Assembly (NCBI GenBank): GCA_900545365.1
Contig: UQYL01000010.1
Location: 1-53,465, forward strand
Direction of reading: 5' to 3'
Length of the DNA stretch: 53,465 nucleotides
From: an uncultured Dialister sp.
GTDB taxonomy: Bacteria > Bacillota > Negativicutes > Veillonellales > Dialisteraceae
Shown here: positions 42,249 to 50,422 of the stretch, one piece after another
Layout: each line of letters begins with the position of its first letter
How positions within the stretch are numbered: position 1 is the first letter of the stretch
Made by a program: the position numbers and the translations under genes
Notes under the pieces: generated by a model
Told to the model about the DNA's origin: nothing
The model's input: the letters and a program-made list of their open reading frames with translations, nothing else
The model's database searches: none

Positions 42249-42252
<4 letters not shown>
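41458..42252 (-). CDS. SsuC/TauC-type ABC transporter permease
   Basis: A 264-residue inner-membrane permease with six predicted segments and the EAA loop FRAGWFYTMRCVVLPYALPMIFAGFRIAAGTA (about residues 166-197) characteristic of nitrate/sulfonate/taurine-type importers. Its start overlaps the end of the ATP-binding gene by 4 bases. The substrate is not determined by these motifs; sulfonates, nitrate, thiamine precursors and others use this family. Confidence 0.88.
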
Positions 42253-43031
<779 letters not shown>

Positions 43032-43043
43032 GGAGATCCTCCT

Positions 43044-43073
43044 GGAAAATAAAGCCCCGGACGGAACCGGGGC
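43044..43073 (-). terminator. Attenuating terminator between binding protein and ATPase genes
   Basis: On the minus strand GCCCCGG, TTCCGT, CCGGGGC followed by TTTATTTT, in the 48-base gap. Partial termination would favour the binding protein. Confidence 0.65.
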
Positions 43074-43079
43074 GGATCA

Positions 43080-44096
43080 TCATTTCATCGCTTTTTCAAG
43101 GAAGCCCGTATTGACGATATCGTCGGCTTTCAGATCGCCGCTGAGAAGGCCGTGTGCCCTGTACCAGTCGATCTGGGTCTGGATGTCGCTCACGAGAAGC
43201 ACGCCGTTCTCATCGATATAGGGCAGACCGAGGCGGATATCTTCTTCCGGCGTCTGCACGTATTTCGCGATGATCTTCACGGCCTCTGCGAGTTCCGGCG
43301 AGTCTTTGCCGCCGGTGAGGGCCTTGTGATATTCCCGGCACGCTTTGTTGTAGGCTTTCATGAACCGCACGGCGGCGTCTTCATTCTGCGTGAATTTGGG
43401 AGAATAGAAAATGGCCGATGTCTGGTAGGGAATGATGTCGCTCACCTGGGTAATGAGAGTGCCGTAGCCTTCGGACTGGACTTTTGTCACATTCGGTTCA
43501 TTCAGGATGCACGCGTCGATCTGGCCGCTCTGGAGCGCCGCCATGACGGCGGAGATCTTGCCGAGGGGAATGAGGGTCACATCGTCGGGGGAGAGCCCCT
43601 TTTCCTCCAGCAGGCGGCCAATCATGTATTCAAAGGTGGAGCCTTTCTGGGTGATGCCGATGCGGCTGCCTTTCAGGGACTCAATGGATGTGAGGCCTGC
43701 GTTGTAGCGGTCCGTATTGGCGATGAGCGCGGAAGAAGAGAATCCTTTTTCTTCGCGGCCTTTGTCGGCGGTGATGCAGAGCTTCTGACCCTGGGCGGCC
43801 ATATTGTAGAGTCCGGCGGTGATGCCCGTGGCGCCCACGTCGACTTTGGACGACGCCGTGGCGACGGCAATGGGCTGGGCCGCGTCAAACCACTGCGGCT
43901 CGATCTCGATGCCTTCTTCTTTGAAATAGCCCTTGTCCATGGCGATGAAGAGGGGAGCACTGCTCGTCAGACGGAGCATGCCGAGAGAGACTTTGACCGG
44001 CTCGCCGCCGCTCGCTTTCGGCGCGTCTCCGCCGCCGCATCCGGCAAAAGCGAGAGCCGTGAAGCAGGCGAGGAGAAAGGCGAATATCTTTTTCAT
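43080..44096 (-). CDS. NMT1/SsuA-like substrate-binding lipoprotein
   Basis: A 338-residue periplasmic-binding protein with a lipoprotein signal MKKIFAFLLACFTALAFAGC (lipobox AFAGC, Cys20). The body follows the NMT1/SsuA fold: FIAMDKGYFKEEGIEIEPQWF, VDVGATGITAGLYNMAAQGQ, LKGSRIGITQKGSTFEYMIGRLL and QSGQIDACILNEPNV. The start was chosen for AAGGAGG and the signal peptide; the frame extends upstream without either. First gene of ssuABC-like plus deoC. The ligand is unknown. Confidence 0.9.
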   Translation of the reverse strand: MKKIFAFLLACFTALAFAGCGGGDAPKASGGEPVKVSLGMLRLTSSAPLFIAMDKGYFKEEGIEIEPQWFDAAQPIAVATASSKVDVGATGITAGLYNMAAQGQKLCITADKGREEKGFSSSALIANTDRYNAGLTSIESLKGSRIGITQKGSTFEYMIGRLLEEKGLSPDDVTLIPLGKISAVMAALQSGQIDACILNEPNVTKVQSEGYGTLITQVSDIIPYQTSAIFYSPKFTQNEDAAVRFMKAYNKACREYHKALTGGKDSPELAEAVKIIAKYVQTPEEDIRLGLPYIDENGVLLVSDIQTQIDWYRAHGLLSGDLKADDIVNTGFLEKAMK

Positions 44097-44331
44097 AGGA
44101 GACCTCCTTACAGCAAAATTCACCGGCCATCGATAGGCGCTTTTTCGTAAATCGGCGGAAAATGAGAGCTTCTCATTTTTCACCGCTCAATGAAGACCGC
44201 TCGATGAGAGGTAAAAATTTTTTTCATTATAGTACAGCATGGGAAAGAATTCAAAAGGAACCGTGCGGGGAACGCGGATTTTTGATACAATAAATCAAAT
44301 CTTATTAATAATTGGGAAACGGAGGACAGCC
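44097..44331. promoter_or_regulatory. Divergent intergenic region
   Basis: Holds a perfect AAAATGAGA-GCT-TCTCATTTT hairpin (44159-44179), motifs like the dispersed GCGCTTTTTCG repeat, and a TACAAT -10 near 44286 for the rightward gene. A leftward promoter for the transporter is expected but not clear. Confidence 0.4.
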
Positions 44332-44811
44332 ATGAAAAAGAAAGTGATCTGCGCCGCGCTGGCGCTGACTCTTCTCGGCGGTGCGGCGGCGGAAGCGAAG
44401 ATCGAGGACAGCCGCCTCGCGCTGGGCGGCATCAGCATCGGGAGCACGGAAGCTTATGTGCGGGCCACCTACGGGAAGCCGAAAACGTACAGCCGGGACT
44501 ATTACGCGCCGCGGAAGGGCTATGTCCGCGAATACAATTACGGCGATTCTTTTTTTGTGACCGTTTTGGAAGAGACGGGGCAGGTCATGCGCATGATGTC
44601 CATGGACCGGCACAATAAGATCGCCACGCCCGACGGCATCACCATCGGTTCGGCAATAGACGACGTGCTCCGCCGGTACGGGGAGCCGGATCTGCGTCAG
44701 ATCGACGGAGACAGCGACTATCTCTGGTATTTCGGCAGCAAAGAGAAGGGAAATCTCGTCTTCCGCGTGAGCTTCGGCAAGGTGACGGGCATCACCTGCG
44801 GAACGAAGTGA
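44332..44811 (+). CDS. Small secreted protein with two OmlA/SmpA-like repeats
   Basis: A 159-residue protein with a Sec signal peptide (MKKKVICAALALTLLGGAAAEA). The mature part has two related units, GGISIGSTEAYVRATYGKP (about residues 33-51) and DGITIGSAIDDVLRRYGEP (about 103-121), each followed by beta-strand sequence. This GIxIGsxxxxVxxxYGxP pattern is found in periplasmic BamE/SmpA-like and related small domains. No lipobox. CGGAGGACA precedes the start. Exact function unknown; an envelope role is inferred. Confidence 0.75.
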   Translation: MKKKVICAALALTLLGGAAAEAKIEDSRLALGGISIGSTEAYVRATYGKPKTYSRDYYAPRKGYVREYNYGDSFFVTVLEETGQVMRMMSMDRHNKIATPDGITIGSAIDDVLRRYGEPDLRQIDGDSDYLWYFGSKEKGNLVFRVSFGKVTGITCGTK

Positions 44812-44847
44812 AATATAGAAAAATTTTATGGCTCGCATACATTTTTC

Positions 44848-44876
44848 TTGCGCCGAAAGGAGCTTTCATGTATAAT
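44848..44876 (+). promoter_or_regulatory. Promoter of rpsF-ssb-rpsR
   Basis: TTGCGC (44848-44853), 17 bases, TATAAT (44871-44876). The leader is about 70 bases. Confidence 0.8.
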
Positions 44877-44882
44877 ATTCAG

Positions 44883-44951
44883 GTCTAATGTTTTAGGCAC
44901 TTCCTGGCCCCTGGGATGCAGGGGACATAGGTCCGAGAAGGAGGCGATAGT
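44883..44951 (+). promoter_or_regulatory. Possible S6:S18 autoregulatory leader
   Basis: The short leader folds into a hairpin CCCCTG-GGATG-CAGGGG (about 44911-44927), closed farther out by CTTC/GAAG and containing a TCCGA element on the 3' side. rpsF leaders in many bacteria bind the S6:S18 complex through a CCG-containing bulged stem; this fits in position and shape. Confidence 0.5.
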
Positions 44952-45236
44952 ATGAAAAAGTATGAAGTCATGTTCATCGTGAACGTAGCAGATGAAGAAG
45001 TGATCAAATCTGCTGTCGAAATCGTCAAATCCACCATCGCGAAGATCGGCGGAACGATTGACAAGGAAGATGAATGGGGCAAGCGTCAGCTGGCTTACGA
45101 AGTGAAGCACCAGACCGAAGGCTACTATGTAGTCATCGATTTCCAGGCTGATCCTGCACAGATCAAGGAACTTGACCGCGTCATCAAGATTCACGAAGAA
45201 ATTATCCGTCATATCATTGTCAAATTGGATGACTAA
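44952..45236 (+). CDS. rpsF: 30S ribosomal protein S6
   Basis: A 94-residue ribosomal protein. It starts MKKYEVMFIVN and carries KIGGTIDKEDEWGKRQLAYEVKHQTEGYYVVIDFQA and the RVIKIHEEIIRHIIVKLDD C-terminus, all typical of S6. It partners with S18, encoded two genes downstream, in the 30S platform. AAGGAGG precedes the ATG. The rpsF-ssb-rpsR order is the standard Firmicutes arrangement. Confidence 0.98.
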   Translation: MKKYEVMFIVNVADEEVIKSAVEIVKSTIAKIGGTIDKEDEWGKRQLAYEVKHQTEGYYVVIDFQADPAQIKELDRVIKIHEEIIRHIIVKLDD

Positions 45237-45251
45237 GCAGGAGACGAGACG

Positions 45252-45695
45252 ATGAATTCAGTACAGATTATGGGAAATCTGACGAGAGACCCGCAGATGC
45301 GCGCGACGAAGACCGGCAGAGCGGTAGCGTCCTTCAGCGTTGCTGTCAACAGAAGCTACAGCGCTCCCAATGGCGAACAGAGAGAACTCACTGATTTCGT
45401 CAATGTGGTCGCATGGGGCCCCCTGGCAGAAGCTGTAGGAAACCAGCTCAGAAAAGGAACCCGCGTCTTTGTAGAAGGCCGTTATTCTTCCCGTTCCTAC
45501 GAAACGCAGGACGGACAGAAACGGTATGTTACGGAAGTGACCGCCAATCTGATCGCGCTGCCCATCGGCATGCAGCATGCTTCTCAGCCTGCGCCGGATA
45601 TGGGAGGGTACGCTCAGCCCAGTGGATTCAGTCAGTCCGGAAGCAATTTCAATCAGTTCGGCACACCGAGAACGGATGAAGACATTCCGTTCTGA
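45252..45695 (+). CDS. ssb: Single-stranded DNA-binding protein
   Basis: A 147-residue SSB with the OB fold (MNSVQIMGNLTRDPQMRATKTGRAVASFSVAVNR; FVNVVAWGPLAEAVGNQLRKGTRVFVEGR) and a Gly/Gln/Ser-rich linker. The conserved acidic tip DEDIPF at the C-terminus recruits replication and repair proteins. GGAGACG precedes the start, 15 bases after rpsF. Confidence 0.97.
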   Translation: MNSVQIMGNLTRDPQMRATKTGRAVASFSVAVNRSYSAPNGEQRELTDFVNVVAWGPLAEAVGNQLRKGTRVFVEGRYSSRSYETQDGQKRYVTEVTANLIALPIGMQHASQPAPDMGGYAQPSGFSQSGSNFNQFGTPRTDEDIPF

Positions 45696-45721
45696 GCCGC
45701 AGACAATGGAGGATACAACAA

Positions 45722-45955
45722 ATGAACAAGAGAGATAGAATCAGAAGACCGAGAAGAAAGGTCTGCCAGTGCTGCGTCGATAAGATCGACACCCTGGATT
45801 ACAAGGACGTGGCGACCCTTCGCCATTTCATTTCCGAAAGAGGCAAGATCCTGCCCCGCCGCATCACCGGCACCTGCGCGAAGCATCAGCGCAAGATCAA
45901 TCTGGCCATCAAGAGAGCAAGAGCCATCGCTCTGCTTCCTTTCAGCGCAGACTGA
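45722..45955 (+). CDS. rpsR: 30S ribosomal protein S18
   Basis: A 77-residue basic protein. The motifs VCQCCVDKIDTLDYKDVATLRHFISERGKILPRRITGTCAKHQRKINLAIKRARAIALLPF are the S18 signature. The N-terminal CQCC cysteine pair marks a zinc-ribbon-like (C+) form. It forms the S6:S18 complex. Confidence 0.98.
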   Translation: MNKRDRIRRPRRKVCQCCVDKIDTLDYKDVATLRHFISERGKILPRRITGTCAKHQRKINLAIKRARAIALLPFSAD

Positions 45956-45965
45956 GAGACCGGCG

Positions 45966-46006
45966 AAGACCGACATGGAATTTCCATGCCGGTCTTTTTG
46001 TTTTTT
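45966..46006 (+). terminator. Terminator of rpsF-ssb-rpsR
   Basis: AAGACCGACATGGAA pairs with TTCCATGCCGGTCTT (one mismatch) and is followed by T-rich sequence. Confidence 0.9.
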
Positions 46007-46082
46007 CAGGCGGAAATTTTTACGGCAAAGTGTCTTTCACCCGCGGTCATGTATAATAAAGAAAAACAGGGAGGGACAGCAG

Positions 46083-46601
46083 ATGGAAAAGCTTGACGCA
46101 TTGGCGCTCGCCATGATCGATTATGATCAGGGGGACCCGAAGCGGATTCATCATTTTCTGAAGGTGCACAGTTTCGCGCGCCTTATCGGTCTCATGGAAG
46201 GTCTGGACGCGGGGACGCTCTTTCGGCTGGAAGCGGCAGCCTATGTGCACGATATCGGCATCCATGAAGGGGAGCGCCGTTTCGGGAGAAATGACGGAAA
46301 GATCCAGGAGGAGCTCGGTCCGGCGGAAGCGGAAAAGCTGCTCACGGCGCTCGGATTTGAGGCGGACGATACAGCGCGCATCGTCTGGCTCGTGGGGCAT
46401 CATCATTCTTACGGCTCGATCGACGGACCGGACGCGCAGATCCTCGCGGAGGCGGACATGCTGGTGAATCAGTATGAAGACGGCGCGCCACGGAAGCAGA
46501 ATGAGGCGCTCTTCCGGCGTCTGTACAAGACAGCGGCCGGGAAGCGGCTTTTTGAGGCGCTGTATCTTGAGACGTACAGTCCGGAGGAGAATCATGCGTG
46601 A
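46083..46601 (+). CDS. HD-domain phosphohydrolase
   Basis: A 172-residue protein of the HD superfamily. Metal ligands are visible in HHFLKVHSFARLIG (about residues 23-36), the HD pair in AAAYVHDIGIHEGE (about 51-64), and GHHHSYGSIDG with a later aspartate in LAEADMLVNQYED. Family members hydrolyse phosphate esters, often nucleotides; the substrate here is unknown. GGAGGGA precedes the start. A TATAAT -10 lies at 46051-46056. The stop overlaps the next start by 8 bases. Clustering with a NUDIX gene and mutY suggests nucleotide sanitation. Confidence 0.88.
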   Translation: MEKLDALALAMIDYDQGDPKRIHHFLKVHSFARLIGLMEGLDAGTLFRLEAAAYVHDIGIHEGERRFGRNDGKIQEELGPAEAEKLLTALGFEADDTARIVWLVGHHHSYGSIDGPDAQILAEADMLVNQYEDGAPRKQNEALFRRLYKTAAGKRLFEALYLETYSPEENHA

Positions 46602-47073
46602 TACATCGCTGGTCTATCCGGTGAGAGACGGTCGGGTGCTCCTCGGCAGGAAGCGCCGCGGCATGGGGTACGGCAAATGGAACGGCTTCGGCGGAAAGAT
46701 CGAAGCGGGGGAGACGATGCGGGAGTGCGCCGCGCGGGAGCTCCGGGAAGAGTGCGGGCTCACCGTGCGCCCGGAGGCGCTGGAGCTTGCGGCGGATCTC
46801 TACTTCGAGCAGCCTTCTGACCGCACCTGGTCGCACGCGGGTATCGTGTATTTCGCCCGGGACTGGGAAGGGGAGCCGCGGCTGTCCGATGAGATGGAGC
46901 CGCGGTGGTTCGCTCTTGACGAGCTGCCTTACGAAGAAATGTGGGAGGCGGATAAGATCTGGCTGCCCATGATCCTCGCGGGGAAAAAGATCCGCGGCAC
47001 GGTATATTTCGCGGAAGACGGCGATCATGTGACGGGAACGGAATTTCAGGAGGAAGAATTTGGAGAAAAGTGA
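46594..47073 (+). CDS. MutT/MTH1-like NUDIX hydrolase (8-oxo-dGTP diphosphatase type)
   Basis: A 159-residue NUDIX enzyme. The box GGKIEAGETMRECAARELREECG (about residues 33-55, G-x5-E-x7-REUxEExG form) is complete. The preceding KWNGFGGKIEAGE and the later SHAGIVYFARDWEGEPRLSDEMEPRWFALDELPYEEMW match the MTH1-like branch that removes oxidised purine nucleotides. It overlaps the HD gene upstream and mutY downstream. With mutY it forms a GO-type oxidative DNA damage module. Confidence 0.9.
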   Translation: MRDTSLVYPVRDGRVLLGRKRRGMGYGKWNGFGGKIEAGETMRECAARELREECGLTVRPEALELAADLYFEQPSDRTWSHAGIVYFARDWEGEPRLSDEMEPRWFALDELPYEEMWEADKIWLPMILAGKKIRGTVYFAEDGDHVTGTEFQEEEFGEK

Positions 47074-48091
47074 GTGGCCGGCGGCGCTGCTCCGCTGGTT
47101 CGACGCGAACCGGCGGGATCTGCCGTGGCGGGAATCGAAGCCCCGCGACCCCTATCACGTGTGGATCTCGGAGATCATGTTACAGCAGACGCGGACGGAA
47201 GCGGTGAAGCCCTATTTCAATGCCTGGATGGAGCGGTTCCCCCATATTTCCGACCTGGCCGCGGCAGAGGAGGATGAAGTGCTCCACGCGTGGCAGGGAC
47301 TCGGCTATTACAGCCGGGCGAGAAATATCCATCGCGCGGCGCGGGAGATCGCGGAGAAATACGGCGGGAAGATGCCGAAAGAGCCGGAAGTCATCCGGAG
47401 CCTGCCGGGGATCGGCGAATATACGGCGGGGGCGGTAGCGTCCATCGCCTATGGAGAGAAAACGCCTGCTGTGGACGGGAACGTGCTCCGTGTCTATGCC
47501 CGCCTCTACGCGGTGGAAGACGATATTCTGAAGAGCCGAGGCAGGAAGCGCATTGCCGCCCTCGCGGAAGAAACGATCCCCGCGGACAGACCGGGCGACT
47601 TCAATGAGGCGCTCATGGATCTCGGCGCGGAGGTATGCATCCCGAAGCGGCCCCGGTGCGCGGCCTGCCCGCTGCGGATGTGGTGCGAAGCCGCGGCGCG
47701 GGGCCTGGAAGAAGCGCTGCCTGTGCGGACAAAGAAAAAGCCGCAGGCCGTTTTTTACGCCGCCTGCGGACTGCTTGAGAAAAACGGAGCGTACCTGATG
47801 CACCGGCGTCCCCCTTCGGGCATGCTGGCGAATATGTGGGAATTTCCCATGGCGCTCGCGGAAAATGAGGGAGAGAGCGCGGAGCGGCTGGAAGCGCTCC
47901 TTTCGGGACATGCCGGAGAAAAGCGGTGGGCGCTGACTCATGTATTCACGCACCGCATCTGGCATATGCGGGCCTATGAAATGACGGGCGGAACCGCGCC
48001 GGAAGGGGAAGACTGGCGGTGGTTCACGCCGGAGGAAATGAGAGCGATCCCGCTCGCCGGGCCGCACGCCCGGCTGGCAGCGGCGCTGTAA
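47060..48091 (+). CDS. mutY: Adenine DNA glycosylase MutY
   Basis: Removes adenine mispaired with 8-oxoguanine. The 343-residue protein has the glycosylase core (WISEIMLQQTRTEAVKPYF, with the catalytic Glu), helix-hairpin-helix SLPGIGEYTAGAVASIAYGE and catalytic Asp in PAVDGNVLRV. It also has a 4Fe-4S motif CIPKRPRCAACPLRMWC and a C-terminal MutT-like 8-oxoG recognition domain (LMHRRPPSGMLANMWEFP, LTHVFTHRIWHM). The start is TTG at 47060 after CAGGAGGAAG, inside the end of the NUDIX gene. Confidence 0.96.
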   Translation: MEKSEWPAALLRWFDANRRDLPWRESKPRDPYHVWISEIMLQQTRTEAVKPYFNAWMERFPHISDLAAAEEDEVLHAWQGLGYYSRARNIHRAAREIAEKYGGKMPKEPEVIRSLPGIGEYTAGAVASIAYGEKTPAVDGNVLRVYARLYAVEDDILKSRGRKRIAALAEETIPADRPGDFNEALMDLGAEVCIPKRPRCAACPLRMWCEAAARGLEEALPVRTKKKPQAVFYAACGLLEKNGAYLMHRRPPSGMLANMWEFPMALAENEGESAERLEALLSGHAGEKRWALTHVFTHRIWHMRAYEMTGGTAPEGEDWRWFTPEEMRAIPLAGPHARLAAAL

Positions 48092-48101
48092 GGAGGCGGC
48101 C

Positions 48102-49235
48102 ATGAATCACGGACCGACATTTTCTTTTTCCATGCTGATCTTCGCGCTGACGTGTATCGGCTTTCTGGACGGCTGTCTCGCGGCGGCGCTCTTCCGGCGG
48201 AAACGGTGGTATCTCTGGGGCGCGGCCGGCGCGGCGCTGACTTTTGCCTCGGAAGAAGCCTACTCCTGGTATCGTCTTGCCTATGCGGATACGGGGGTAT
48301 GGGGCACGGCGGCCGGTTACGGCGCGTGCGCTGTCCTCGCGGCGGCAGTGGCGGCGGCTCTGCCTCTCGCCGTGCTGTCGGTCCTGTCCGTTTCCCGGAC
48401 ATGCCGGGTCACAGCGCAGCGGCTCGGCGCGGGGTGGCTCTGTCTCTCGTTCCTTGCCGGGCTGTACGGCGTGTCGCTGGGGAATCACCCGGAAGAGACA
48501 GAGAAGATCGCCGTGACAGCGGACGCTCTCCCCGCCGCGTTTGAGGGATACCGCATCGCGCAGATCTCGGATACGCACATCGGGCCGTACTACCATCCCG
48601 CCGACCTGGAAGCGGCGCTCGATGCGGCGGAGTCATCCGGTGCGGATCTGACGGTGGTGACAGGCGATCTCATCGACGATATGCGGTACATGCCGGAAGC
48701 GGCGCGCATCCTCGAAGAGAAGAAGGGGGATTTCCCGGACGGCATCCTTTTCATCTGGGGCAATCACGAATATTACCGCGGCAGGGAAATGGTGCGCCGC
48801 CATCTGGAAGAAGCGGGGATTCCCATCCTGGAAAATGAGTCTGTAAAGATACGGCGCGGCGGAGATGTCCTCTTCGCGGCGGGCGTCGACTACCCCTGGA
48901 CGAAAGGCGCGGGCCACGCGGCGGAAATGCGGGCCATGGCCGATCAGGCCTTCGCGGATATCCCCGCGGGCGCGGCAGTGCTCTTCCTGGCGCACCATTC
49001 CGATTTCATCGACGAAGGCTTTGCCCGCGGCGCGGCGCTGACCCTTACCGGCCACACCCACGCCATGCAGTTCGGCATTGCGGGCCGGCCGGTCGTCTCT
49101 CATTTCAAATACACCCGCGGCATGTATGAAGACGGAGACAGCCTGGGCTATGTATCCCGGGGGAACGGTGGCTGGTTCCCCTTCCGCCTCGGCTGCGGCA
49201 GGGAACTGGCGGTTTTTGAACTGCACGGGAAATAA
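48102..49235 (+). CDS. Membrane-anchored metallophosphoesterase (YkuE/YaeI-like)
   Basis: A 377-residue protein with about four N-terminal hydrophobic segments (residues ~8-130), then a calcineurin-like phosphoesterase domain. Metal-binding motifs: ISDTHIGPYY (DxH), VVTGDLIDD (GDxxD), WGNHEYY (GNHE), AHHSDF and LTGHTHAMQFG (GHxH), a complete set. Homologues act on UDP-sugar lipids or phospholipids at the envelope; the substrate here is unknown. AAGGAGG precedes the start, 10 bases after mutY. Confidence 0.9.
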   Translation: MNHGPTFSFSMLIFALTCIGFLDGCLAAALFRRKRWYLWGAAGAALTFASEEAYSWYRLAYADTGVWGTAAGYGACAVLAAAVAAALPLAVLSVLSVSRTCRVTAQRLGAGWLCLSFLAGLYGVSLGNHPEETEKIAVTADALPAAFEGYRIAQISDTHIGPYYHPADLEAALDAAESSGADLTVVTGDLIDDMRYMPEAARILEEKKGDFPDGILFIWGNHEYYRGREMVRRHLEEAGIPILENESVKIRRGGDVLFAAGVDYPWTKGAGHAAEMRAMADQAFADIPAGAAVLFLAHHSDFIDEGFARGAALTLTGHTHAMQFGIAGRPVVSHFKYTRGMYEDGDSLGYVSRGNGGWFPFRLGCGRELAVFELHGK

Positions 49236-49240
49236 AATAA

Positions 49241-49273
49241 AAAGCTGACCCTACGGAAAGGCCGGCTTTTTTA
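49241..49273. terminator. Bidirectional terminator between metallophosphoesterase and PagL-like gene
   Basis: AAAGCTGACC and GGCCGGCTTT pair with one mismatch, with AT-rich tracts on both sides. Confidence 0.75.
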
Positions 49274-49285
49274 TTTTGGAAAATT

Positions 49286-50011
49286 TCAGAAATTGTGGGC
49301 GTACATGAGGGAGAAGCCTACGCCGTTATAGCCCGGATTATGCGAAGAGAAGCCGTTTGAACAATGCATAAAGGAATAACCGAGGCGGAAGGCGCTGTCT
49401 TTATTGGGATAGTAGGAAACGCGGGGGCCGGCGCGCCACATGAATCCGAAGGCGCGGCCTCCTTCCGGGAAGGCGTGATTATAAGCAAGGAGAGATCCCG
49501 TGCCGTCGATGCCGACGGACCATTTCTCACCGACCGGTTTCTCCCAGCGGATCATGAAAGACGGGCCCAGTCCCCAAGCGTCGCTGTCCCGGTGCTGCCC
49601 GTTTTCCGTGAGATATCCGTCGGGCCGGGTGAAGGTGAGGCCGCGCCAGAAAGAAACGGAGCCGTTCCGCTTCATTTCCTGATAAAGATGGACCGTGTAA
49701 TTGTCGATGTGGCGGTCGTCATAAAAACGGTGCTCTATGTATTCAAACTGGATCTCCACGGGATGGGAACGCGAAGCCGGCATTTCTGCCGCAGGAGACG
49801 CAGAGACATTTTCTTCGGTTGCGGCGGAAGAAAGTGCGGACGGTTCTTTTCCGTCAGACTGCGGGGCGACAAAAATAGCCGTGGGGCCGTCGGCGCTCCC
49901 GATGACGCCGGTATTTTCCGAAACGGAAGACGGCTCCCCTTTCGCAGCAAGCGCGGGAGAAGCGGAAAACATACAGGCACAGCAGAGCGCCGCAAGAACA
50001 GCGGATTTCAT
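49286..50011 (-). CDS. PagL/acyloxyacyl hydrolase-like outer-membrane protein
   Basis: A 241-residue protein with a Sec signal peptide (MKSAVLAALCCACMFSASPALA), a ~55-residue low-complexity region, then a predicted beta-barrel ending in Phe. Near the C-terminus is FMHCSNGFSSHNPGYNGVGFSLMY, with His216 and Ser218 in the HxSN arrangement of PagL lipid A 3-O-deacylases and the following NPG. The acidic member of the PagL triad is not evident, so activity is uncertain. Residues 35-49 (GVIGSADGPTAIFVA) resemble a motif of Na+-pumping decarboxylase beta subunits. GAAGGAGG precedes the start. It implies a lipid A-bearing outer membrane. Confidence 0.75.
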   Translation of the reverse strand: MKSAVLAALCCACMFSASPALAAKGEPSSVSENTGVIGSADGPTAIFVAPQSDGKEPSALSSAATEENVSASPAAEMPASRSHPVEIQFEYIEHRFYDDRHIDNYTVHLYQEMKRNGSVSFWRGLTFTRPDGYLTENGQHRDSDAWGLGPSFMIRWEKPVGEKWSVGIDGTGSLLAYNHAFPEGGRAFGFMWRAGPRVSYYPNKDSAFRLGYSFMHCSNGFSSHNPGYNGVGFSLMYAHNF

Positions 50012-50036
50012 AAAACAGCCTCCTTCAACTGATAGT

Positions 50037-50066
50037 ATGCTATGTAATTTATTATACGGCTGTCAA
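50037..50066 (-). promoter_or_regulatory. Promoter of the PagL-like gene
   Basis: On the minus strand TTGACA (50066-50061), 18 bases, TAGCAT (50042-50037). Confidence 0.55.
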
Positions 50067-50360
50067 GGGAGAAACGGACGTATCAAAAATTTATAGACTG
50101 AGTTAAAAGAAATTTTTAATATCCGCAGGGCTCGGCAGTGTTTTCAAAATGAAAATCCCGCATGCCGGAGCATGGGGCAGCGGCGTATGTGAAATCCTTC
50201 CGTTTGTGCCGGTAATATGTATTCGTCGGGGAAAAGAAGAAATCCCGGAAAATTTCCTGCGGAAGATCCGAAGCCACCGGAACTTTTTCAGCGGGGAACG
50301 GAAAAGGACCGGAATTTTTCCGGCGAAAAAGGAAAAAGCGCCGGAGAATTTTCTGTAAAA
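50067..50360. repeat. Noncoding spacer with CCGGAA/TTTTCCGG repeats
   Basis: No supported gene. Bases from about 50235 hold repeated motifs (GGAAAATTTCC, CCGGAACTTTTTC, CCGGAATTTTTCCGG, GCGCCGGAGAATTTTC) in the style of the spacers at 5.3 and 16.0 kb. Confidence 0.4.
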
Positions 50361-50364
50361 AATG

Positions 50365-50410
50365 AAAAACCCCTGTTTGTCAGCTGCGGTTCGCCGACAG
50401 ACAGGGGGGT
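50365..50410 (-). terminator. Terminator of the M20 amidohydrolase gene
   Basis: On the minus strand CCCCTGTCTGTC pairs with GACAAACAGGGG (one mismatch), followed by TTTTTC. Confidence 0.85.
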
Positions 50411-50422
50411 TATTGGTGCGTT

